Shown here in pieces: positions 49,029 to 57,389 of a stretch of DNA of 64,000 nt. Both the position numbers and the translations under genes were made by a program. Under the pieces are notes generated by a model that ran no database searches, was not told the DNA's origin, and worked only from the letters and a program-made list of their open reading frames with translations. Position 1 is the first letter of the stretch, and every line of letters begins with the position of its first letter. Origin of the DNA: Victivallis sp. Marseille-Q1083 (GTDB lineage: Bacteria > Verrucomicrobiota > Lentisphaeria > Victivallales > Victivallaceae); contig NZ_CAHJXL010000001.1 in NCBI RefSeq assembly GCF_903645315.1, forward strand, positions 3,112,083 to 3,176,082, written 5' to 3'.

Positions 49029-51777
49029 CATACGGCTCCATGGGCAGGCTTGGGTAATTGCCTCCATCATCGTCATTCCAGCCCGGTTCGGGCGGAGGCG
49101 TGTACTCCGGGCGGGAATTCAAGCGCCAGCCCGTTATCCGGTCGAACTTCTCGCCCGCGACCGTTTTCACGGTAATGGACGCCGGAGCCGCCAGAAAGCC
49201 CTGTGTGGCCAAATCTACGGCTTGGTGCGCGGTCTTCGGAACCGGACAGCCGAGAGCCGCCCGCTCACGCCACCATTTTTCGAATTTGCCGCGGGCATAC
49301 CCGGTGTGTTCGGGGCAAACCCACTCGCTCTTGAATTCGTTGAATCCGACCTGATAATCGACGCGCATCGTCCGGGGCGTTCCGGGCTCGGCATACCGTT
49401 TTTCATGGACGCAGTAAAACACTTCCTGAACGTCATAGTCGGTGTATTCGACCTGACCCGAGATAATGCCGACCGTCGATGCCGTCTGCGAAAGTTTGTC
49501 GTTGCCTTCGTTCGGCGGAAACTCATATCCGCATTCGGGACACTTCGCGAACCCGGCGTGAATGAGCGCCAAACACTGAGGACATTTCTTTGCCGGCGCG
49601 TCGCCGCCTTTCCCGGCCCCAGGCTCTTTGATTTTTATCATGTCTACCGGACCGTGTCGGAGGATGTTGCCCCCGTAATCAAGCACGAGGCAATTGCTTT
49701 TTTGTGTTTCCGGACTGAGCCGGGTTCCGCGGCCGACCATCTGGATCAGTAAGCCCGCCGAATTGGTAGGACGAAGCAGCACCACGCAGTCCACGTTCGG
49801 GGCGTCGAACCCGGTAGTAAGCACATTCACGTTCGCGAGAAATTTCAGCGGCGGTTTGGGCGTTCCGAAGAGATCTGCCGGGATGTGTTCTCCCTTGAAC
49901 CGGGCAAGAATCTCCGCTCGTTCGCCCGGAGAGGTAGTACCAGTTACGATAGCACACTCTTTTCCAGAATAGGCTTCCAGCTTCTCCGCCACATGCTTGC
50001 AGTGTTCCACGGACGAAGTGAAAATCAACACGGACTTTCGGTCGCGGGTCAAATCCACAATCTCCCGGCAGGCCGCCGAGACCAGCTCGTCATTGTCCAT
50101 CGCCGCGGCGATCTCGTCGTTGACGAACTCACCGCCACGGACGTGAAGATCATCGAGCTTCGCTTCCACACGCCCGGCCCTGGAAGTCAATGGAGAGAGG
50201 TATCCCTGCTGGATCATCTCTTTCAGCCCGGCTTCGAAACAGATTTCATTCAGGAGATTATCCGGCTGACAGATGAGACCTCCCTTCAACCGGAACGGCG
50301 TCGCGGTAAGCCCGATCAGCCGGACACGCGGATTGATGAGCTGCATGTCCTTCAGGAACGTCCGGTACATCCCGTCGCCATCGGGGGCGATCAAATGGCA
50401 GTTGTGAACCAAGACTCCGTCAACATAGTAAGAAGGGTGTCCCGCGATTTGCAGATTGTACACAGTTCGAGGGCTTTTGAGTTTGATACGTGTAATACCG
50501 ACCACCCTAATTCCGCCAGCCATACCCGAATCCGTTTGTCTGTTTTGCGGATTTTCTTCGCAAAGTGACTCCCCCCGTCCAGTTGTATTCCCAGACGGAG
50601 AAACGGGATTGCCACATCCAGTTTGTAGCAATGCGACGCTCCCGCATGACGCTGTTGCGCCGTTGTCGTGACCGGATATTCCGTTTCCGCTTCCAAAAGT
50701 TGTGCCAGTAGTTCCTGCGGCAAAGGCAACACTCTCCCGTTCCCGCCGTGAACCAGCGGTTTGTGACCTATTGCTTTCAGGGTCGCAGACACTTTCTCCA
50801 CAACACCCGGCAGAAACATCGGATTCTTGACTTTCTTCGAGCAGGATATTGAGCAAAAATCTTGCAGACCCCACATCTTTTCCGACATCGGCTGCATATG
50901 GTAAAAACGCGGGCGAAATTCCTTCCTGCAGCAGAGACAGATCTTTACCGCCATCCTCGCTCGTTGCCTCCAGCTCTCCTGCGGTTTTGCAGCATTTCCC
51001 GATGCCGGATGTCTTTTTGCATTCTTCAAACATTGTGGAGAACAATATTTCCGAAGAAGCCATGCCTTTTCCATTTGACATCTGATCGGGTTCCCGTTCG
51101 GATCGAACCATACGTGTGGCTGATAGTCCTTCCCGCAAACGGGACACGTCTTCACAGCTGAAAAGACGCGCTCCCACTGCCAAGGAGCTCGCTGCACACC
51201 AACCGGATTCAGTGAAGAACGGGTGGTTGGCGGTGCATTCAATAATGTTTCCATTACTCAACTCCAATTTCATGATTTCAAATGTCGGACGCGATGAGAT
51301 CGCTTCAACATTTCCAACTCCAAGCGCGTGTCTGACCGGTTGTCCCACATACAAATCTTCAATTGGAACCTGTCCGCGCGGCGTGTCAATCAATGTCCCA
51401 GCAGGAAAACATTCGTCCACGATGATAAGATCGAAAGCTCCGAGATCACATGCCTTGTCGTACACCGATTGGATTCCTGCGACGATTACCGGTCCGGCGG
51501 TGTCTCGGCTATTCAGACCAGCAGAATAAACGCCAATTTTCAGTTCAGGACACAGTTTTCGGACTTTATCCGCATTTTGCTCCAAAAGTTCCTTGACATG
51601 TGCGAGGACAAGTACCCGTCCATTCCATTTTTTCACTGCGTCTGTCGCGATTTGAGCCAAAATTATCGATTTCCCGCATCCTGTCGGACACACCACGCAG
51701 GGATTATTTTCTTTCGTGCGGAGATGCTGATAGACAGCCTCAACCGCAGCAGTTTGGTACGGTCGAGGGGTTATCAT
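49006..51777 (-). CDS. SF2 DEAD/DEAH helicase containing an intein
   Basis: 923 residues from ATG 51777 (GGGGAGGAATGAA). The helicase is of the phage UvsW/type III Res type: motif I PTGCGKS, motif II DECH, motif III GLTATPF, motif VI QMVGRGTR, and a C-terminal zinc ribbon (CPQCLALIHAGFAKCPEC). Motif II is split after Asp-Glu by an intein (residues 123-459; DNA 50401-51411). Block A is CFPAGTLIDTPRG, block B is CTANHPFFTESGW, and blocks F/G are RTVYNLQIAG and GVLVHN with +1 Cys460. After splicing the sequence reads IIVDECHLIAPDG. The middle of the intein overlaps a second coding frame (50391-51254). Confidence 0.93.
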   Translation of the reverse strand: MITPRPYQTAAVEAVYQHLRTKENNPCVVCPTGCGKSIILAQIATDAVKKWNGRVLVLAHVKELLEQNADKVRKLCPELKIGVYSAGLNSRDTAGPVIVAGIQSVYDKACDLGAFDLIIVDECFPAGTLIDTPRGQVPIEDLYVGQPVRHALGVGNVEAISSRPTFEIMKLELSNGNIIECTANHPFFTESGWCAASSLAVGARLFSCEDVSRLREGLSATRMVRSEREPDQMSNGKGMASSEILFSTMFEECKKTSGIGKCCKTAGELEATSEDGGKDLSLLQEGISPAFLPYAADVGKDVGSARFLLNILLEESQESDVSAGCCGESVCDPESNRSQTAGSRRERESVAFAAGTTGTTFGSGNGISGHDNGATASCGSVALLQTGCGNPVSPSGNTTGRGESLCEENPQNRQTDSGMAGGIRVVGITRIKLKSPRTVYNLQIAGHPSYYVDGVLVHNCHLIAPDGDGMYRTFLKDMQLINPRVRLIGLTATPFRLKGGLICQPDNLLNEICFEAGLKEMIQQGYLSPLTSRAGRVEAKLDDLHVRGGEFVNDEIAAAMDNDELVSAACREIVDLTRDRKSVLIFTSSVEHCKHVAEKLEAYSGKECAIVTGTTSPGERAEILARFKGEHIPADLFGTPKPPLKFLANVNVLTTGFDAPNVDCVVLLRPTNSAGLLIQMVGRGTRLSPETQKSNCLVLDYGGNILRHGPVDMIKIKEPGAGKGGDAPAKKCPQCLALIHAGFAKCPECGYEFPPNEGNDKLSQTASTVGIISGQVEYTDYDVQEVFYCVHEKRYAEPGTPRTMRVDYQVGFNEFKSEWVCPEHTGYARGKFEKWWRERAALGCPVPKTAHQAVDLATQGFLAAPASITVKTVAGEKFDRITGWRLNSRPEYTPPPEPGWNDDDGGNYPSLPMEPYDDDEIPF
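50391..51254 (-). CDS. Putative homing endonuclease nested out of frame in the intein
   Basis: 287 residues in another frame of the intein DNA. ATG 51254 has GGAG seven bases upstream, inside intein block B. Two CxxC-type zinc motif groups (CPVCGKDYQPH...YCSPQC; CLCCRKEF...FCSISC) lead to a C-terminal Vsr/DUF559-like nuclease fold (CYKLDVAIPFLRLGIQLDGG, SHFAKK, RIRVWLAELGWSVLHVSNSK). The stop TGA (50391-50393) is formed by the helicase extein codons after the splice point. The helicase-frame translation of the same DNA is low-complexity and Ser/Gly-rich, whereas this frame looks like a real protein. Both frames are open for 288 codons. Confidence 0.75.
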   Translation of the reverse strand: METLLNAPPTTRSSLNPVGVQRAPWQWERVFSAVKTCPVCGKDYQPHVWFDPNGNPIRCQMEKAWLLRKYCSPQCLKNAKRHPASGNAAKPQESWRQRARMAVKICLCCRKEFRPRFYHMQPMSEKMWGLQDFCSISCSKKVKNPMFLPGVVEKVSATLKAIGHKPLVHGGNGRVLPLPQELLAQLLEAETEYPVTTTAQQRHAGASHCYKLDVAIPFLRLGIQLDGGSHFAKKIRKTDKRIRVWLAELGWSVLHVSNSKALELCTICKSRDTLLTMLTESWFTTAI

Positions 51778-51778
51778 T

Positions 51779-52003
51779 TCATTCCTCCCCGGTCCGAATA
51801 CCTGCTTTTTTGAGATCGAACGCCAGTTTCAATTTGATATTTTCGAGGCGAGCCGGGGTCAAGTGCAGCCGTCTGCAAATTTCCCGGTCGGTGTAGTTAT
51901 TCATATAAAGAAAGCAGACCAGGCGCTCGGTTTCATCCGTGATATCGGTCACGAACTCTTGGACAATTTGGCATCGCCGCCCGTTGTTTTGTCTTCGTTC
52001 CAT
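51779..52003 (-). CDS. HTH protein (sigma-70 region 4-like)
   Basis: 74 residues from ATG 52003 (GGAGCCGA upstream). The stretch ETERLVCFLYMNNYTDREIC followed by RRLHLTPARLENIKLKLAFD has the helix-turn-helix of sigma factor region 4. It may be a phage transcriptional regulator. It overlaps the end of the RusA gene by 55 bases and ends two bases before the helicase start. Confidence 0.65.
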   Translation of the reverse strand: MERRQNNGRRCQIVQEFVTDITDETERLVCFLYMNNYTDREICRRLHLTPARLENIKLKLAFDLKKAGIRTGEE

Positions 52004-52362
52004 TCGGCTCCTTCCATGTCTTCAAGTTTTACGAAACACAACCCGCCGTCAATCGGCTCGTGCATTTCGAGGAGGATTCGTTTGATTTGGCAGTCATCGC
52101 GGTAAAGTCCCGCTGCTTGCAGGGTGTCGAGCAGAACTTTTCCTCCGACATTGTCCAAATCCCGTCGCCGTCTGTCCGGAGGATAGAATTCCGCATGAAG
52201 CGAAATTCGTCCTTCGAACGGGCGGATGTTCTTCTGCCTGACCAGCGCGGTTACCAGTTCCCGATACCGCCTCCCGTCCCGGCTGATCAAAACCCGTGGC
52301 CCCACGTGCCTGTAGTAATGGTTCACGCTCGGGGGCCAGGGTAATTCGAACTCCTGCGTCAT
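51949..52362 (-). CDS. rusA: RusA-family Holliday junction resolvase
   Basis: 137 residues. The family core is intact: LPWPPSVNHYYRH near the N-terminus, RRRDLDNVGGKVLLDTLQAA with the catalytic Asp residues, and GLYRDDCQIKRILLE. RusA proteins cut Holliday junctions during phage recombination. The start overlaps the SPFH lipoprotein stop (ATGA). Confidence 0.92.
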   Translation of the reverse strand: MTQEFELPWPPSVNHYYRHVGPRVLISRDGRRYRELVTALVRQKNIRPFEGRISLHAEFYPPDRRRRDLDNVGGKVLLDTLQAAGLYRDDCQIKRILLEMHEPIDGGLCFVKLEDMEGAEWNEDKTTGGDAKLSKSS

Positions 52363-53318
52363 TTGTTCCCGAACTGGAACAGAAACGGGGAATTACTCGG
52401 AACGACGCCTCCGGGCGCTTTACCATCCCAACGCCGGGCGGCTTCCAGCTTCGCTTCCGCTTCCATCTGGCGGATCTTCAAGTCGATCATTTTCGTCTGG
52501 GCCTCGGCGGCTTTGGCAAATTCCTCGGCCTTGGCGCGTTCATTCTGCGCGATGGAGAGTTCCTTCTCATTGATGACCTTTTGCGCTTCACGCTCCTGCT
52601 CGGCTTGTTTTACGCGGGTCTCGTTGACGAAAACGGCGTCGATGGTTTTCTGCACCTCCGCATTGTCATACAGCATGCCGTCCGCGATGCCGACCGAGGA
52701 AATCGTGATGCCATACTGTGCGAAGTGTGCGGTCAGCTCCTTGGAGAGTTCAAGAACGATATCTTTCTTTTCCTTCTGACACACGGAGAGATCGCGACTG
52801 CCGAACTCGCGGGCAAGGATGTTCTGAATGTACCCTTTGACGTTCTTGCCCATCACCTCGGTGAGACTGTTGCCGGGGTAATAGTAGAGGAATTTGGCCG
52901 CATCCTCTTCCTTAATCATACCCGTACAGTTCACACCGGCTGTAAAGCCGACGCTGTCCAGGCTCTCGACCTTGATGCCGTCTTTCTCCAGCCACTGACA
53001 GGTAACCGGCGAGCGGTCAACGACAATCACACGGGCCAGCGGAATCCATTCATAATCGAACCAGGCGCGGCCGGTCGAACGTTTGCGGAGCGGAATGATG
53101 ATCCGCTTGGTGGCGACCTTCGCCTTCTCCAGGTATTCGACGCTCATGAACTGCGCCTGATCCTTTTTCGAGTCGCCCTCCAGCGGCACGACGAACGCGG
53201 TTTCGTGGTTCTTGACCTCAACCGCATGTTCGGTCGGATACGGACCGCACCCGGTCAGAGCGAGGCTGGTTGCGATGGCGGTGAAGAGAACGAAAGAGAT
53301 GAGCTTAATGTTTTTCAT
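52359..53318 (-). CDS. SPFH/band 7 domain lipoprotein
   Basis: 319 residues from ATG 53318. The N-terminus has a signal peptide and lipobox (LALTGCGPY), so the protein is lipid-anchored. The SPFH-like region includes KDIVLELSKELTAHFAQYGI, TISSVGIADGM, followed by a long charged coiled coil (TRVKQAEQEREAQKVINEKE and on to about residue 300). SPFH proteins form ring-like membrane scaffolds. A lipoprotein of this type in a replication module is unusual; exclusion of superinfecting phage is one possibility. Confidence 0.85.
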   Translation of the reverse strand: MKNIKLISFVLFTAIATSLALTGCGPYPTEHAVEVKNHETAFVVPLEGDSKKDQAQFMSVEYLEKAKVATKRIIIPLRKRSTGRAWFDYEWIPLARVIVVDRSPVTCQWLEKDGIKVESLDSVGFTAGVNCTGMIKEEDAAKFLYYYPGNSLTEVMGKNVKGYIQNILAREFGSRDLSVCQKEKKDIVLELSKELTAHFAQYGITISSVGIADGMLYDNAEVQKTIDAVFVNETRVKQAEQEREAQKVINEKELSIAQNERAKAEEFAKAAEAQTKMIDLKIRQMEAEAKLEAARRWDGKAPGGVVPSNSPFLFQFGNK

Positions 53319-53574
53319 TGTATTCCTGAACCTTTGTTTTGATGATGATGTAAATTCGATAACCGAGCCACGCGCCGCACCCAAGGGCGGCGGCATTGAA
53401 GGCGATGGAGAGATAATCGGTCAGCATCTTGTAGAGCACCCCGGCCGGCAGCGTTCCGTTCAGCTGTTCGTTCAGGGTTCTGAGACCGATCTCACTTCCG
53501 GCAAACTTGCCGATCATGTCGGCAAGCGCCAGAAAGAACACTCCCAAGGCGAAGGGGATGATTAATCTCCGCAT
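53305..53574 (-). CDS. Small membrane protein
   Basis: 89 residues with two hydrophobic helices (LIIPFALGVFFLALADMIGK and YLSIAFNAAALGCGAWLGYR) and a charged C-terminal tail. It overlaps the SPFH gene start by 14 bases, so the two are probably co-translated and may form one membrane complex. No family recognised. Confidence 0.65.
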   Translation of the reverse strand: MRRLIIPFALGVFFLALADMIGKFAGSEIGLRTLNEQLNGTLPAGVLYKMLTDYLSIAFNAAALGCGAWLGYRIYIIIKTKVQEYNEKH

Positions 53575-53577
53575 CGC

Positions 53578-54051
53578 TTACTTCCTTGCCCACGGCGGAG
53601 CGTCGCTTGCTCCCTGGGGCGCAGGTGTCGTCGGCTTCGCGGCAACCGAGCCGGTGTTCGCTTCACGCGGGCCGTAGCCACGGATTTCGTTGGTCATTTC
53701 GTCGTCCTGGTTCTTTTTGCAGCGGACGGTAATGGTCAACGGGAGATTGTGAAGCTCGACCGAATCGCTCGGGGTCATGACATTGACCGCGCGACAGATC
53801 GCCGACAGATCGGCCTGCGCCATGCGGACGGCGTCGGCATTGGGATTCTTGATATTCAGACGCGCCCAGAGTTTGCGCCCCTTGTAATCGCCCTCAATGA
53901 CCTCGAACTCCAGCTGGAGGTATTCGCCGGTTCCCGATTTGGTCGTCTTGGTTTCGGAATCGACGATGACCGCGAGATATTTCCCTGCGGGGATGGGGTC
54001 GAAACCGACCGAGGGATCGACATTGTTGGCATCGAAATTGAGTGTAGCCAT
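53578..54051 (-). CDS. DUF669 phage protein
   Basis: 157 residues from ATG 54051 (AAAGGATTTATC). The sequence NFDANNVDPSVGFDPIPAGK, YLAVIVDSETKTTKSGTGEY, LQLEFEVIEGDYKGRKLW and NADAVRMAQADLSAICRAV is a typical DUF669 protein. The family forms a single-stranded-DNA-binding-like fold and is found beside Sak4-type ATPases in phages. The Pro/Ala-rich tail ending PPWARK resembles the acidic or proline tips of SSBs. Confidence 0.9.
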   Translation of the reverse strand: MATLNFDANNVDPSVGFDPIPAGKYLAVIVDSETKTTKSGTGEYLQLEFEVIEGDYKGRKLWARLNIKNPNADAVRMAQADLSAICRAVNVMTPSDSVELHNLPLTITVRCKKNQDDEMTNEIRGYGPREANTGSVAAKPTTPAPQGASDAPPWARK

Positions 54052-54184
54052 GATAAATCCTTTGTCTTACGCCATGAGGCGTGTTGTTGAACTGTTTTTC
54101 CGTTCTCGACAGACGAAGGCTCCGCCCGGCGCGATGCTCGGAATCGTCGCGTCTGAGTGTGTTTTCGTTTGTCGTAAGAGAGTG

Positions 54185-54406
54185 TTACGCCGGACAGAGC
54201 GCGTTACAGTACGCTTTCGGCTTTATCGGAGTCGGGCATCGCCGGGGCGTAACCACGGCAGCTCCTCCCGGACACCGGATGTGTTCATGATACGGCATCG
54301 GGGTATATTCGTCCCGGACAACGCGGTACCGCTCGCCGGGATGAATCCGAAAGCCGCAAAGATCACACACCAGTGGTCTTGTTGCTATTTTTATGTTTTC
54401 GTGCAT
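54185..54406 (-). CDS. Zinc-finger small protein
   Basis: 73 residues from ATG 54406 (AGAGGTGAATGG upstream). CDLCGFRIHPGERYRVV and HEHIRCPG have the treble-clef layout of small phage zinc proteins. The C-terminus (RRCPTPIKPKAYCNALCPA) has more cysteines. It overlaps the NrdD-tail gene. Function unknown. Confidence 0.6.
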   Translation of the reverse strand: MHENIKIATRPLVCDLCGFRIHPGERYRVVRDEYTPMPYHEHIRCPGGAAVVTPRRCPTPIKPKAYCNALCPA

Positions 54407-54560
54407 TTCCATTCACCTCTTTTTTGTTCCCATAACCGGAAACATCAAATACCTTCCGATCCTTGAACTCCTCGCGTTTACCCTTATTCCAATTGCTGAC
54501 GGGGCGAAAGTACCCGCAGCAACGGCTAAAGACTTCGCAGATTACACCACATTTACTCAT
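54363..54560 (-). CDS. nrdD: Class III ribonucleotide reductase glycyl-radical tail, stand-alone
   Basis: 65 residues. CEVFSRCCGYFRPVSNWNKG followed by KREEFKDRKVFD matches the C-terminal glycyl-radical segment of anaerobic ribonucleotide reductase (NrdD), with the Gly of CCGYF as the radical site. The normal 600-700 residue catalytic part is absent nearby. It could be a stand-alone spare domain in the manner of GrcA for pyruvate formate-lyase, or the 3' piece of an nrdD split by the adjacent HNH endonuclease gene, whose stop overlaps this start by 8 bases. Confidence 0.75.
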   Translation of the reverse strand: MSKCGVICEVFSRCCGYFRPVSNWNKGKREEFKDRKVFDVSGYGNKKEVNGNARKHKNSNKTTGV

Positions 54561-55152
54561 GTGTTAAGCGTTCCTTCCTGGCTGTTTGGAGATTATAATT
54601 CAGTTGACGCGTGCTAAGGCCACAGAATTTAGCCAACTTACCATCCGTCCAATGAGATATTTCTTTCCAGAATAGCAATTCAAAACAACGGATAAGGTAG
54701 TTTTTCTTTCTTATCTTCAGCCCATTTTTGTTTAAATAATGGCGGTTGGCATTCCAGCTTTGCTTTCCTAAAACCGCATATGAATGCCGTTCATTTTCTG
54801 AAGGGGTGACCCATTCCAGGTTTTCCACACGGTTGTCTTGTTTATTCCCATTTTTATGATTAACATGGGCTCCGTCAAAATAGCTATCGGCCAAGAATGT
54901 CTTTGCAATCAGACGATGAAGTAGATAGTTATGGTTGTTGACGGATACGGTTACATAATGCGGTTGGCCATTCAAGGTCGTGAACACTCGACGAAGAAGA
55001 TGTCCTTTCAATTTCCGTTTGTAACAACGCTTGGGTGTCTCAACAGCGCTGATGCGATCTGTGCTTCTAATTTTCCCAAGGCTGGATACTTCGTGTGTTG
55101 GAATTTCTGGAATTACCATCCAAATCACAGATTCAGTCAATTTATCTGCCAT
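54553..55152 (-). CDS. NUMOD4/HNH homing endonuclease
   Basis: 199 residues. NUMOD4 start (IWMVIPEIPTHEVSSLGKIR), then the HNH core (LLHRLIAKTFLADSYFDGAH, VNHKNGNKQDNRVENLEWVT) and a C-terminal helical region. It is free-standing and sits directly before the NrdD tail. Ribonucleotide-reductase genes are frequent hosts of phage homing endonucleases. It overlaps the next upstream gene by 11 bases. Confidence 0.92.
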   Translation of the reverse strand: MADKLTESVIWMVIPEIPTHEVSSLGKIRSTDRISAVETPKRCYKRKLKGHLLRRVFTTLNGQPHYVTVSVNNHNYLLHRLIAKTFLADSYFDGAHVNHKNGNKQDNRVENLEWVTPSENERHSYAVLGKQSWNANRHYLNKNGLKIRKKNYLIRCFELLFWKEISHWTDGKLAKFCGLSTRQLNYNLQTARKERLTHE

Positions 55153-55405
55153 CCTCTGCTTTCACCGCCTGGCGAATCGCCTGTATCAGACTCGCATTGC
55201 GGCAGTTGTTGATGATCTCGTCCACACCTCCACCCCCCGGAGCAAACGCTCGTGTGAGCGCCGGGCCGCCGATGGCCTGCTTTGCCAATTCCATGTCGGA
55301 CGGGTCATCAAGTCGGAAGCTGGCAAGCAATCCGGGCGACGGAGGTTCTTCGGGGGGCGGACAGTACAGGCATCCGCGCCCCTGGCAGTATTTACACCGT
55401 GGCAT
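55142..55405 (-). CDS. Small phage protein with N-terminal zinc motif
   Basis: 87 residues from ATG 55405. CKYCQGRGCLYCPPPEEP is a zinc-knuckle-like start, the rest is helical (MELAKQAIGGPALTRAF, IINNCRNASLIQAIRQAV). It overlaps the end of the Sak4-like ATPase by 14 bases, so it is co-translated. No family recognised. Confidence 0.6.
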   Translation of the reverse strand: MPRCKYCQGRGCLYCPPPEEPPSPGLLASFRLDDPSDMELAKQAIGGPALTRAFAPGGGGVDEIINNCRNASLIQAIRQAVKAEDGR

Positions 55406-56494
55406 GTTCGGCTTGAATCTTCTGGTAAGCGTCCACGAACGCCTGCCAACTGAGCGGCAGTTCAGGCGGCAGGCCGTAGCGATTCTTCGCCACACACGCC
55501 GGGGAGCCAACCGTGCGAATGATGCGTTCGCCGCCATTCGCTCCAATCGGCGCCGCAATCGCCCGCTCGCCGGAAAATCCCGCATTCTCCTTGGTGACGC
55601 GGAAGCGCTTGTTGGCGAACAGCACCGCGTCGACCCATTCAGAAATGAGGCTGGCCGCATGTTTGTGAAGCCGGGGCGTGTAACGGTCATACGCCGCATT
55701 TTCCGGATCTTCAAACCGCTCGATTTTTGCGTGTGCGACCAGAATGACCATCATCCCGCGTTTGTCGCGGAGCTCCTGCAGCAGAGCGATGACCTTGCGC
55801 CAATGCGTCAGAGCATGGGTGTAGCCCTTGCCGTAGCCGCCGTCCGCTTTTTCAATGCTGCGGACTCCATATTCGCGACAGACTTCATCGAAAATCAGGC
55901 GTTCCAGCCAATCGGCGCTGTCGATCACGACGGTTTGGAAATCGTGCTGTTCGTCCCGGAGCGCGGTCAACGCCGCGGTGACTTCGGCCATGTTGTGCGC
56001 CAGCGGAAACTTCTTGCAGTTGATTTCTCCCAGCCCATCCTCGGTTTGCACGAAGATTGCACCGGGCGCTCCCGCGCCGAAGGTGCTGTTGTGCGTTACG
56101 ATGAAATCATCGGTGACGTAAAGAGAGTCCAGCGAATCAATTACAATACACTGACATTCCTTTTTGCCGACAGATTCCACATTCCGGATTGTATGACGAA
56201 TCATCCATTCCGGGAATTTCCATTTGCTCATGTGCTTGGCTGATGCCACCGGCACCACACCGTTGGTGAAAGACGCATAAATCCGATGTGACGGTTTCAC
56301 ATCATGTTTTTCACCATTTTTGCGGTAATGCGCCGGGCGGATTTCCATCGTAGCCGAACCGCCAAGAGAACGGACAAGAAACAGAATATCTTCCGCCATC
56401 CGAGGACTGGCAGTGGTAATTTCGACCGCGCCCGGACGAACCACATACCCATCGCCATCACAAAGGCCGCGAAGCAGTTCTTCCCGGCTTTCTA
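55392..56494 (-). pseudogene. Sak4/AAA_24-type recombination ATPase with P-loop intein remnant, 5' end lost
   Basis: The C-terminal 231 residues (from 56087 down) are the ATPase after the P-loop: STFGAGAPGAIFVQTEDGLG, TVVIDSADWLERLIFDEVC as Walker B, VILVAHAKIERFEDPE. Before it, from 56494, runs the 3' half of an intein: LAGLIDADG-like LLRGLCDGDGYVV, block F (IVIDSLDSLYVTDDF) and block G ending VTH-Asn before Ser. The intein therefore sits between Lys and Ser of the Walker A motif. The 5' part of intein and gene is cut off by the IS630 type 2 insertion at 56494 and is not found elsewhere in the window. Confidence 0.85.
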
Positions 56495-56876
56495 TAGATT
56501 CGGCAATTAACATACGTGCAATATTTGCTTGATGGTGTATATTATCATCATGGAAACTCAAGATGCCCGAAAACTCGATAAGGTCGCTCTTGAAGAGCGG
56601 CGCAAGCAGGCCGTGAGATTGTATCAAAGCGGCAAATGTAATAATTGTACAGAAATCGGAAAAATCGTCGGAGCGCACCGCAACACGGTGGGCAAGTGGA
56701 TAAGCAAGTGGAAAAAAAGCGGCTTGTCTGCTTTGAAAGTAAAGAAATGCGGTCGTCCAGTCGGCTTTGGACGCCGTCTGCTTCCGCATGAAGAGAGTAA
56801 TACTATTTCGCTTTCAAACATAGACATCGATTAAAAATGATGCTATATTATCGGTAACCGAAACAGGAGGTTACCG

Positions 56877-57389
56877 ATGATTCAACCGCATTTAACCGTA
56901 GAAGAAATATCCTTGCGAATGAAGGAAGCTTGTAGTGTTGCTCAATTCCGCCGTTGGCAGGCGATCTTTTTGCGTCTTCAAACTCCTTCCTTGAGCGTTT
57001 GTGAGATCGCAAATATCTGTTCTGTATCTCGCAAGACGGTGGTTCAATGGACTTGGCTTTATAACACAAAAGGCCCAGAGAACTATATTCTTGTTGGGCG
57101 TGGCGGTCGTCATCGCTTCATTCTTTCTGAAACTGCCGAGCAGGAATTGCTCCAGTCGCTACAGGAGAAAGCTGAACGGGGAGTAATCATCACGGCTCAT
57201 GCGGTCAAGATTGCCGTCGAAGCAAAAGTGGGACATGAAGTTCCAAAAGACTATGCCTATGATTTGTTGCATCGCAACCGGTGGCGGAGAATCATGCCGC
57301 ATACTTATCACCCGAACGGAGATGAAAATGCTCGCTCGGCCTTTAAAAAAACTACTCGAATTTGCTGGATTCCGCCAGAAAAGAATTGA
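56877..57389 (+). CDS. IS630 type 1 transposase ORF A, copy 2
   Basis: The protein sequence is identical to the ORF at 8122-8634: tandem HTH DNA-binding half, 170 residues, ending after the TTTAAAAAAAC run where a -1 slip would lead into ORF B. Confidence 0.9.
   Translation: MIQPHLTVEEISLRMKEACSVAQFRRWQAIFLRLQTPSLSVCEIANICSVSRKTVVQWTWLYNTKGPENYILVGRGGRHRFILSETAEQELLQSLQEKAERGVIITAHAVKIAVEAKVGHEVPKDYAYDLLHRNRWRRIMPHTYHPNGDENARSAFKKTTRICWIPPEKN

Noticed and set aside
50391-51254. Idea that the nested frame is just another antisense-type shadow ORF
   Set aside because: Unlike other shadows it is on the same strand, has paired zinc motifs, a nuclease-like core and a Shine-Dalgarno, so it was kept as a gene.
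55095-56243. 382-codon plus-strand frame opposite the Sak4-like ATPase
   Set aside because: Antisense to an intein-containing ATPase with clear motifs; no start signals.
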